Shown here piece after piece: positions 37,960 to 48,472 of a stretch of 64,000 nt of DNA (its first letter is position 1; each line of letters opens with the position of its first letter). The notes beneath the pieces were generated by a model. It ran no database searches and was not told the origin of the DNA. It worked only from the letters and a program-made list of their open reading frames with translations. The position numbers and the translations under genes are program-made. Origin of the DNA: Membranipora membranacea (lineage: Eukaryota > Bryozoa > Gymnolaemata > Cheilostomatida > Membraniporidae); NCBI GenBank assembly GCA_914767715.1, contig OU612069.1:1986001-2050000 (forward strand). Reading direction: 5' to 3'.

Positions 37960-38490
37960 CAGTATCTTCTGCACATTTAAAAAAATCTCTATGTATTGAG
38001 TGTGACTCAATAGAGTGAATGAAATTTAATATAATGCAATAAATGATCACTATTGGCTGCAATATCATTTTGAGAATGGAGGTACATAGAAAAGGAATGA
38101 GCTGAAAGCCTAATAATGTGTAAAGAGGGTTTGGAGTAAGGTGGAGATAATTCTGAAAATCTTTATTACGCTGATAGAGTCTCATGATGATGTGAGGTTT
38201 TTAGTTAATTTTGGGAATAGAACGGTTTTTTTAGCTGGCTGAAGATACTCCAAACATACTTTTCTATGAGCTCATGCGACGGTTTAGAAGCTGAAGGCCC
38301 CGACCAAGATATTGGTTAGATACTAGAATGTAAAAATACTCATGCTTTACAACACAATCTGGCCATGTGACATTTAGGGAATATCCTTTATCGGTGTCAT
38401 AGCTTAAGGGTTATCCCATAAAAATTTGTTTTTACTCCGATCAGATAATGCTGCCTATGTCTGAAAACTGGATGGCAGCTGAGTGATAAA
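37960..38490 (-). repeat. Inverted partner of the 32460-33000 repeat
   Basis: AGTAAGGTGGAGATAATTCT matches the complement of the block at about 32810; the order of other blocks is also reversed. Short frames here are artefacts. Confidence 0.65.
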
Positions 38491-38499
38491 AATTGGGGG

Positions 38500-39215
38500 G
38501 GTGTATGAAATGGAGCATAGAGATTCCATATCTGACAACCATGAGGCTCCCAGTTATAATCCTGTCTACAACCCTTTAATATTTCTAAATTTTTAATCCT
38601 TGCACTTAGTTACATTCCAGGTATTCCACTTCTCCTAGCATGTCATTGAACGTATGATAGGGGAGAGAGCAAGCAGATATATTAATGATCGGTTCGAAAT
38701 TTACATTTTTTTCTTAATATACTGTTTCTGAATCTGAATGCAAATCCCCCTACACAGTTGATCAAATTAGATTGTTACCTCTGTGAGCACTGTGATTATT
38801 GTGACACTTGAACTACAGTGCGCTGTAGTCTAATGACTGTTCAGCTTAGTTGGTGTTTAAGCCAAGCTCGAACCTCTTGATTGACCCGAAGCAACAGACA
38901 GAGACCGTTCATGACAGACCTTGTGATCTAACATTTATTATAACCAACATCCTATCCAAAAGGACTCGGGAGACAATATGGTCTGCAAGTATATCAATAT
39001 TTGATGGTAGGCTGTGGCAGACAATGTGGCCCTATGTATTTCTTCCTATTTGTTCCTACACTTCAATTATACATGGGAGACAAATAGGCTAACAATCAGA
39101 TAATCTAACCGTAAATTTTTATTAAGCCCTTGATTGAAATAAAACTCCTTCTATCAAATGCTTGACAGCGGATAGTCACGTTGTTGACACCCATAGTCGC
39201 AAACCATGCAGCTAT
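38500..39215. other. Gene-free stretch
   Basis: No gene or repeat recognised between the inverted repeat and MITE copy 5. A small forward frame at 38850-39092 has no recognisable family. Confidence 0.4.
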
Positions 39216-39219
39216 ATGT

Positions 39220-39603
39220 TAAAGGGCAACCAAGGTTTCGCAGCGATGCATTAATGGGTAGTAAATTATCTGCTAGGCAGCATCAGCTTTGTGCATTACG
39301 CGATGCAAAACTTAAAGTAGTTGCTGACTCTAAGCTGGGTAACACTTCAATGTAGTGGAGGTTCCAAGACATTGCTGTTATGATGATAGAGTACAGGCTA
39401 AATAATAACAGGAACAGGAAATCTGCTCTGTGGTATTCTATTTTAGCTGAGTTTGAGTACCTGATGGATGAAATGTTTCCCAATAACTCTGGCTGAATAA
39501 TCATCCGAATTAGATTTGGGTCTTTTTCCCTATTTCCCTATATGCAGAAGGTGCAATCTGCTATCAATCAATGAGTACATGTTTGAAACCTTGGTTGCCC
39601 TTT
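39220..39603 (+). mobile_element. TTAA MITE, copy 5
   Basis: Full but more diverged copy with both termini and TTAA flanks, downstream of gene B. Confidence 0.85.
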
Positions 39604-39606
39604 AAA

Positions 39607-40125
39607 TTGTTGGTTGACTGATCCAGTTTGCCTCCCTTCGGAGTTGCTCCCCTAGGGCGGTCGATGGCTTTTCAGTTGAATGAGACCCGAAATTCACACA
39701 AATCAGATCTAACTTGATCTAAGTTGATACAAACCTGAATATAAACTATTGGGTTGGGATATTCTCCCTCTTTATCTTCAATGCGATATGCACTAATAGG
39801 GCGGCAAAATTAATAATAAAAATAATTGAAAGTTCTGTTTCTCATGAAGCATGATGATGAATGAGTGTGTGGAGAGGCAGGAAAGCTTGCACTTTTTCTA
39901 CATCATACCATCAACACCATGCTCACTGCTAAAGAGTAGGGTACCCGCATTGTTGAGAGGGTCAAAAGCTAGATCATTATTAGGCTGTCACAGTAAAAGC
40001 TGAAATCTATATTGATATCACATTAGCAACTATCTTATTCAGGATATTTTCAAGATCTTAATTAAAACTTTCAGCCTGCAATTCTAGTCATGTCAACTCC
40101 ATTCAATTCATTTATATGTAGATAA
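39607..40125. other. Gene-free stretch
   Basis: Nothing recognised. A GAGTTGCTCCC word near 39642 resembles the short repeats near 7731-7795. Confidence 0.35.
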
Positions 40126-41290
40126 TATTATTATTATTATCTTTATTACTAACCATAGGTAGCAGACTAAAAATTAGCAGCGACCCTTATATGTTTTTGT
40201 AGAAAAAGAGGAGGCATCCTGGGTTAAAAAGTGAAATATAAAAACTGATCAGTTTAGTTTATTCTTTATGATTAATACAGCCGGCATTGCTATACTTCAT
40301 TAGTACTGTGCTCAATCTCAGAGCAGAGCCACACTTGGTGTCTGTCTGGCGTTGTTTTAGTCTGGCTGATCGGCGTAGAGTAGAAGGGATTGGCTGTAGC
40401 AGTTTGTTGTTGCAGTGTGCTGGGTCTCCGACTTTTCTAGTGTAATCAGTACATGATTTATCTAGAAATGTGGCGAGCGAGATGATGTTAAGAGCAGACA
40501 GGCGCTCTTCATAGCTATCGTGGCCCGGGCAGATGATTTTCAGAGAGAGATTTAATTCTAAGCTGGTTAGTCGCTCAAGTGCGTCTACTGTTGTCATCGG
40601 ATACCACACTGGACTCGCATACATCATTATAGGTCGTATGCAGGTCACGTAGTATTTGGTGAGGATGTTTTGTGAGATTCCAGACCGCTTGAGTTTGAGC
40701 AGTACGAACGTCTTGGGTCTGACCCGGCTCCCGATTTGGTTCACATGTTGCTCGAAGCTAAGGTGATCATCAACTTTTACTCCGAGGAAGTTGGTCGTGT
40801 TGACTTGTGGTATGTCCTGACCGCCATGGGTCAAGCTGGTGGTTTGTTCATTCTGCACCTTGGCATACTTGTTGCAGATGTTCATAGCATATGATTTATT
40901 CGCGTTAGCAATCATATTGTGCTCTTCACACCATTGAGCCACTTGATCGACACAGGTTTGCATGTCGCTCGGTTCACTGCTTGTTGTTCGGCTTATCAGA
41001 GTGCGGTCATCAGCGTATTTGACAACTTTACATGTGACATCTAAACTGTCTATGTATAGAAGCCAAAACATCGGGCCCAAGATGGTGCCTTGTGGAGTGC
41101 CATTCAGAACTGCTTGTTTGCTGCTTGATGTAGTTGCTAGACGCACGGTCTGAAAGCAGTCATCTAGAAAGCTGTCGATAATGTGGATAAGATGGTTGCT
41201 CAAGCCTCTCTGTACTAGCATGTCTAGAAGCTTGCCATGATCCATTCTATCGAACGCTTTCGACATGTCAATGAAGACTGACGTAACATA
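40126..41290 (-). pseudogene. 5'-truncated L2/CR1-like LINE with intact catalytic-half frame
   Basis: One open frame on the minus strand from about 41290 to 40259 covers the second half of a reverse transcriptase: FIDMSKAFDRMDH, GTPQGTILGPMFWLLY, VKYADDRTLI with intact YADD, then NFLGVKVDDHLSFEQHV and MYASPVWY, ending in a basic tail. The first part of the frame beyond 41290 is flanking DNA, so the element is truncated inside the polymerase domain. An ATT microsatellite at 40126-40145 is the likely 3' tail. It cannot transpose by itself, but lack of stops in about 340 codons implies recent insertion. Confidence 0.85.
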
Positions 41291-41299
41291 CCGTAATAC

Positions 41300-42860
41300 A
41301 ATATATATGTTGGATCGTTGTAATAGGGAAGACAACTCTCGATTGTGTGAGTAACAGATATGTAGCAGTATTAGCCAGGACCAGTAAAGGGAAGTGAAGT
41401 ACAAACTGACTTTCTGTCACAGGCACAATAAAGATTTTATTCCAGTCGACAAAACAAGGCAAACTATTCATAAATCTTAATTTGGGCGACCTGGACAAGA
41501 ATTTATGAGCTCACAGTTTTGAATATTAGCAGCTAGCATCTTTTACATTTCTACATTTCATGTCCTACAGAGCCTTTTCCTCTGCTTCAATGCATTGAGC
41601 GATCAGCATATAAAAAACTGTCATTGAATGCTCTAACATTGAAAGCATTAGGTTGAGAATTTTTAATCCAGGCGGGATTATCAAATGATTAAACACAATC
41701 GGAGGTTTCAAAACCCCCTTTTTTTAAGACTTCTAATAATTATTACGGAGCACATTTACCAATGATATCCATAAAAAAATATGTTCCGTTGGATAGGTAT
41801 CTGAGTATAATGCCATGAACATTTTCAGGTCAAAATATGAACAGTGATATAAATGAGCAGTTTTGGCGCTGTCGCTATGCACAACATATAGTTCAGTCAG
41901 CAGCGGGGCTTGTAACCTCGTGTGTAATGATGATTGAATCTCACACTAAAAGACAACCTAGATAACCTCTTACTTCCTTCTCCTGTTTTAATGCACATGC
42001 TCCAAAGGTATACTCAGGTCTCCAAAAATATTCTGACTGAAATTTTGGCATTTTCCATCTATTTTAAGCTGTTTTTTTTTTGTCTTGCTACAATAAAAGG
42101 ATTGGATTGAGAAAATGTTTACATTAATTTGGAGGTATTAATTTATCACAATCAGGAATTTTAAGAAGTTTGCATAATCTACAACCTCTGCAATGTCCTG
42201 TCGAAGAAGTGGCTTTTCGGATTTGAAACCTCTCATAACTTTTTAATTTCATTGGCAATGGCTTATGGAACCTCAGCCTGGAGGGTAACACCAAATGCAT
42301 GCAGAATGAATTCGCAGCTGTCCAATGGTAAGGTAGAAACATCGATAACCCCTCTCTTTGATATACTGTATACCTACCCTGATGTATAGGACCTGTGTAT
42401 AATATATAGTCGTTCCACTCTAGTAATTTGTTGTTCAACAAGAAAATTGGATTCTATCTCTAAAAAGTTCATTTTTCTGTGTAGTAGCTGTACTTTGCTG
42501 CTACAACACCAACTAACCACATCAGAATTGCCTGTGCCTAAACAGATCAACACCATCTCCTCAATTTAAATACAATTTCCCACAAAAATAATATGCAAAC
42601 TTTGCTGCTTGGCAATAGAGTTATCAGCTAGAAAATAAAAAATTCGATTACTGGTCTAGGTTAGATATTTTAGAAATTCTACTGCATACCAACTATGAAG
42701 AGAAAAAAGTGTTGCGAATTGAATGCATCCCTAATGAATTTTTAGATATTCACTGATGTAAACGTAAATGTAATTTCGTATTGACATCGCTCAATGTAGA
42801 TGCCTGGTTTGATTTGAAAAATGTCGATCAGGAAAAGCTTATGCTGAGTAATTTAATACA
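41300..42860. other. Gene-free stretch with one dispersed repeat
   Basis: Bases 41920-42060 match, in inverse orientation, an intronic segment of gene B at about 28690-28870 (shared GATTGAATCTCACACTAAAA). A minus frame at 42441-42124 is open for 105 codons with a Cys cluster (HCRGCRLCKLLKIPDC) but no recognised family. Confidence 0.45.
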
Positions 42861-42869
42861 GGCAAAAAC

Positions 42870-45100
42870 GGCTTGATGACAGGGGAAAAAAGTATTACCA
42901 ATAATCAAAAGATTACCTACAGAACAGCTTCAAACCTGATACTCTGTTTCACATCTGATGAATGTTAGATCCAATCAGTGAAATGCCCAAGCAAATTTTT
43001 ATATTGTGAATCATTTTGGCCTGGCTACGGCTTCTATGCCAGAGTTCGATTATTTTTTTTGCGAGAATGCATTTCTTGAAAGTTCCATTGTGATGCAACG
43101 GATTTTTTCCTGCTTCAGCAGTGCCTTGTGACATTCGGAACCTAAGCATGGAATGTAAATCTTGACAAATCCTCATTGCGTCAGGCTTAAGCCAATTTAA
43201 TGCTACATATTTTTCCACAGATAAGAGTCAATTATTTAGCGGTGACAACTCTCCACTTATCTGCTCACAAAATCAGCTTTGCCTTAGGGTATATTTTCAA
43301 GTCAATCACATCAAAAGACACTATTGATGAATGAATGAACACAATGTGACAATTTTAATAGCTTGAATTAGGAGCTACAAAGAATCAGATTAGATTTTAT
43401 TGATGACCTTAAAATTGTGATTTAGTTTCTCCCCATAGTATTTGAATACAATACAATATCCTTGTCACAGGGACGTGAAGTTAACCCTTGTCAAATTAAA
43501 AGATATCTAGAATCGTTCATCCATCGTTTGCTTAGATTAGACATAACATAATTGCCATTCATATTTTAGATTTTTTGGTGTCAAATCTGCATCAACAAGC
43601 TTTGTATGGGAATGATTGAGCTAGGGGTTGAAAATATTTACAATACACTTCGGCTTTCAAAACACTTCATTGCTCTGACAATTGGCAAGCCAACAGCAAA
43701 ATTCAATAATAGTAGTTGATGTTATCCAATTAATCAAATTTGCCTGTCAACTTTTTAAACATTTTTCCTTTATCAAAATCTGCTGTGTTATGCCTGCCAC
43801 TTCAAATGTTGCAACCTGGCATTCAGAGGGCTGTGGAACAACAAGTCTCGGTTTTAACAAATGTATGAGAGCTTTCATGTTGTGTTACGCTTAGAGGGGC
43901 TGCACATGTGCGATTATTTACAGCTTTGCGAGGGAAATTGTTTGTTTAGTGGTCTAAGCAGAGACTATAGATATAGTCTCTGGTCTAAGTCCGCCCCTTT
44001 TATAGTAAGTGGCTTATAATTACACGCTACAATGCTTCTCGCAGCAGATTATACTAGGGCAATCTTTGGCAAGCGAGAGAATAGTCTCATTGGTTAATTA
44101 ACAGTTACCAGTTGTATTTTTCACCACGCTTATCACGTTTATGACGGGTATCATTAAAAGCTTTTGTTTATGGAATATTATTGGCTGATAGCTAAACTTA
44201 TGATTATATCGCAGCTCGTAAACATGCTTCGTGTCTGCAATGACAAATGAGGAGATAATAAGCAAAGCTAGAATTTCAAGCTCTATTTTATTTTTACTAG
44301 CTCAGGTTTTCTAGCTGGTCTGTGGACCGCTTTACGCAGAGAGTTTAAATTTTTATGATGGAGCATGACTCAAAACATGTTTTATTTTAGGAATTAATTT
44401 GTAAAACAATTAGGGCTGTGTTGAAATGTTGAGCTGCAAACTGCTATTGTAACTAAAGCGCCCATGCAAATCCCCAAATCTAAAGAGAGGCCACCAGTAA
44501 AAATCAGTGTTTGTTATTTCCAGATATTTCTGGGCTTGCATATGTTGAAGCTTTTTGCCTAGATGGAGCTATATCACTTTTTCACCACAACTTGACCAGA
44601 ACTTACATACACAAACCAGGTAAAACTGAAAAATCCGAATCCCACTGCAGTCCACTGACTACTGGGAGTTGTTGGACCCCCAGGTGTGCTCCGACCTGCC
44701 TACAAACTGAGAGCAAAATGGCGCAGTCATTGCAGCCTTGCCCTTAAGGCACACTATTTCACCGCCACGATGTGGTGAGTGACCAACCATTGGGATTTTG
44801 ACCAACATTTTTTAACCAAAGCTTTCACAAAGAGAAAAGGCTGTAAAGCCGATCAGGTGTATAGGCTACCTGATTTATATGAATAGCTTGACTGTTTTTG
44901 CCTGTCAACCAGACCTGCAAATATCCAGGATCATTTTAAGAAACATCAATTTGGGTCTCTCTACAAATCCGGGCCACAGCTGATTATGTGACTAATAAAG
45001 CATAAAAACTCTCAACCTGTTACGTATCTGGCTACCTGTTTATTGTTGTGAAATAGCTGAATAGGGTCAACAGGAAAACGATGTTTATCGATATTTGATA
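42870..45100 (+). repeat. Diverged tandem duplication, unit 1
   Basis: Blocks recur in the same order in 45350-47630: TGTTTCACATCTG with AATGTTAGA-CCAATCAGTGAA (42940 and 45418), CCTAAGCATGGA (43141 and 46033), TATTGATGACCTT (43398 and 46289), GCTGTGTTATGCCT (43782 and 46959), CCAGACCTGC (44917 and 47343). Unit 1 also holds the SINE copy at 44627. No gene was recognised. Confidence 0.7.
44627..44760 (+). repeat. SINE-like repeat, second copy (empty site for the TTAA element)
   Basis: Shares CCGACTACTGGG-like, CCTACAAACTGAGAGCAA and GCCCTTAAGGCAC segments with the copy at 985-1106. The B box is decayed (ATCCGAATCCC). The TTAA here is uninterrupted. Confidence 0.6.
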
Positions 45101-45349
45101 CATACCCAGGAATTTGATTTGATTCTATCTTTATTTTTCAGGACTTTTGCCAGGGCTTGTCTGATAAAGAAGTAACAAATTTGAAAACAAAAATTCTCCC
45201 TTGTGCGTCTATAGAATTCTCTGACAAGAATTTAAATCATTATTGTCATGTGATGACCTAATGCAGGTGTCTGATTCATCTGTTTGTCAAGAAATCAAGG
45301 GTTTATGATTAAATTAAACGAAATCCGATGACTTTGGCCTAAATAATCA

Positions 45350-47630
45350 ACAAGGAAAAGTCATGAGACAAATGAGGTAACAGCTTGAAACCCGATACTG
45401 GCCAAACAAAGCTATGCTGTTTCACATCTGAAAAATGTTAGACCCAATCAGTGAATCACTGGCCTTGTTACACGGCGTGGCCACTCTTTTGTTTTATGTG
45501 TGTTGAAACAAAAAAATTTGCCGTATGACAAGGCTAGTGATTCACCTATTTAGTAAAATTTTCATTTAATTTAGGAGCTAATATTGAAAATAATTTCAGT
45601 TCAGTTCCTTTTATGAGGGCAGATGCACTAATCAAAAGGTTCCATGGCCATGAGACCGCATTTTTCCTTCTTCAATGCCTTGTGTGATTTGACCGATCGG
45701 TGAACTTCCTTGTGTGTTTACAAGAGCTTAATGGTTCTATCCCAGGTTTACATGTGCCCACCTGTCCATGTGTGATGTGTGTGTTTGGCTGACAAAAAAG
45801 TGAATGCATGGCTGAAAAATCAGGTTAGGGATTTCACTTTCAACTACTATTTGAATAAAGCTGTGATGACTGCAATCTCAATACATTTCTCCGACTGTGT
45901 GTGATGTTATAAGAAGACAAAACTGGAATGTGATACTGATATCATGAAAAACTGAAAGCTTTGATCTCTGTTTCGATTTTTTGCTAAGCCGATATTCGAT
46001 CATTTTCTTCTTTTGTCTTTTTTATTCTTAACCTAAGCATGGACTGTCATTTTGAAAGGTTCTACGTGTTTGGAACAAGCTTAATGTTTTTTTTATCATA
46101 AATATGATATTGACAATTTAATGTATGAGTACTCTTCCCTTGTCTGTCTGCAAAATCAATTTCGCCTCACCACATTTTTTAGCCGGTCAACTAAAAGAGC
46201 ATTGTGAATCTAAAGTCTTATGAACAAAATGCGCCGACATTAAAATAGCTCCGATTAGAGGCCACAAAGAAAAAATTTAGTTTCTATTGATGACCTTGAA
46301 AGTTTTGGCCGAAATCATACAGATTTAAACTTGAGTGGTGGGACTACCTCAGGGATATTTCCCTATGATAATTACATGGACTCGACGTCTATTTGCTACA
46401 ATTGCCTCCTAAATGATATTAAATCTCGCTCTCACTTGATTTGTTAATCTCCCTGTAATTTTCAATCTCGCTATCGGATGACCTAGAGTTGTAATTTTTG
46501 CCATGCTTGATTCCGATCGTTTGCTGTGTCATTCAATTATGACATGTTATACACTATCCCATTTTACCAGCTAAGCCACATAACACAGGACAGATTAACT
46601 TTGCCTTGTATTCATTCATTCAATAGATAAATTCCGTGTGGTTTGATATTGTATGCAGGGAATATCAAAACCACTGTGTCATAACAAAAAGTCTTATTTA
46701 CGAGATACTGTATATTCCCAATACAATCTAAGGTACTAAAAAGGTACTATTTTCAACAAGTGATCACAACTCCAAAGGAGAAAAATAATACCTTTTTAGT
46801 ACCTTCTCATCCCAACTTTGAGTGAAAATAATTCTTAATTGGGCCACAGGCTGCATTTGGACATTTCATAATGTTCTAAACTAGACTGAGAGCTCTAGAA
46901 TGATACCAAAAACCTGTTCCCTTTACACTCACTTTAAGGGTGTGTTTATTGAATCGGCTGTGTTATGCCTATTGAAGGGCTGCCACCAGGCAACCAAGGG
47001 GCTGTGGCACACTGAGGCAACATCAGGAGGATTTGATTTGTTTTAAATGATATATACTCAGTAAATTTGCCTCATTCCTTGCTCAACACTAACATACACT
47101 ATATAATATATTATGAAATTGATAACTAAATTTGTAGTCTGAGCCCCCCCCCCCCCCCCCAGACTCTTGCCCCCTCTTCCATCGCCCCCCCCCCCTTAGA
47201 CTATAGTGCCATGAACTCTCAACGTGAGCTAGGAAAAGTCAAAATAATCGTTAAAATAACTTGTGTGATGATGGCTGAAGCCTTCGCATTAAAAAGGGCT
47301 CTAAATCCAGCCAGGAGTGTACCAAAGTAATTTGCCTCTTGACCAGACCTGCTACTAGCCAGGATCATGTTAGGAACTTCAATTTGGCTATCACTATAAT
47401 TCCGGAACGCAGCTGCTTCTGTGAGTAATAAGGCATACAAAATCTCGATCTGTTATCTATCAGGCTTCCTGTCTATTGTAATTAAAGAGCTCTAACTCCG
47501 GTGGTTCAGTGGCATTACATTATCATAATGTAATGCCACTGAACCACCGGAGTTAAGGCTCTTTAACTATGTCTATTGCTGTGAAATAGCAAAATGGGGT
47601 TAGCAGGAAAAAAATGTTTATTGATATTCC
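45350..47630 (+). repeat. Diverged tandem duplication, unit 2
   Basis: Partner of 42870-45100. It contains a foldback at 45449-45546, a 17-base C run at 47144-47160 and a palindromic insertion at 47479-47570 absent from unit 1. No gene recognised. Confidence 0.7.
47471..47578. mobile_element. 92-base palindromic MITE with 8-base target duplication
   Basis: GTCTATTG occurs at 47471-47478 and 47571-47578. Between them nearly the whole insert is an inverted repeat with arms of about 40 bases. The paralogous site near 45038 (TTTATTG then TTGTGAAATAGC) lacks the insert. Confidence 0.8.
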
Positions 47631-47639
47631 CGACTATGG

Positions 47640-48470
47640 AGTATTGTGCGTCAGTGAATTAATCAGACAAGGATGTATGATGGTACAAAGAATATTACAC
47701 CCAATCAGTATCAGACCTTAAAAATTATCTACTCCTGAATCTGCTGTAACTTGACTCGGATAAGTGAATCAAAACAAAAAAATAAGGGCAGCATTGTTGC
47801 ATCACTTTTTGACTCCTTTCATCATAGAAATAGTTGAAAGCTTTATAAAAAAATTGTTACTCAGCACTCTATATAAAAACCAAATCAATTCATGACGGTG
47901 CGAAAATATTGCGGAAGTTTTCATATCAACCATCAAGCTATAATATATATGGTATATATACAATATGACGTTGACCAATGTCTAAGCTTGTCCATGTGCT
48001 TGTGTTATATAGGCACTTAGACACTCACTCTTCAAGTTTAGGCCACATATATAATATAGGAAAAATTTAAACACCATTCAGTTGTTGTCTGGTTGGAAAA
48101 AGCTGAGTGCATACTTGTATGGAAGCTTACTGCATGGGACAAATCCGACATAATACAAACATCCTAGATCAGCATGCTCTGTGCAAAGGTGAGACATTTT
48201 GAGTGACATACTTCTAGATCGGTACACTTGTCATATGTACTATGTCATTACCCATTATGCTTATTTGTGTCATTACACAATTTCAGTTCTTCGATATTTG
48301 ATGTTTCACCCTGTTTTTAGATATCTTGTAAGTTTATCAAATTATTATAAATAGACCAAGGATTTTGATACAAAGCGGCATCAGCCTACTATTACGCCTG
48401 GTGGTTTAGAGATCTTCATGTTACCATGTCACGTTAAGCTATGACATGTGGTGATTGTTCTATTTTTAGA
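47640..48470. other. Gene C upstream region
   Basis: No gene seen; probable 5' region of gene C. No promoter motif could be assigned. Confidence 0.35.
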
Positions 48471-48472
48471 TC

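Noticed and set aside
42124-42441. 105-codon minus frame with a Cys-rich HCRGCRLCKLLKIPDC stretch
   Set aside because: Too few conserved features to name a family; possible transposon remnant but unsupported.
47144-47195. C-rich runs as a possible G-quadruplex regulatory site
   Set aside because: A single long C homopolymer with shorter runs is probably slippage; no gene is close enough to support regulation.
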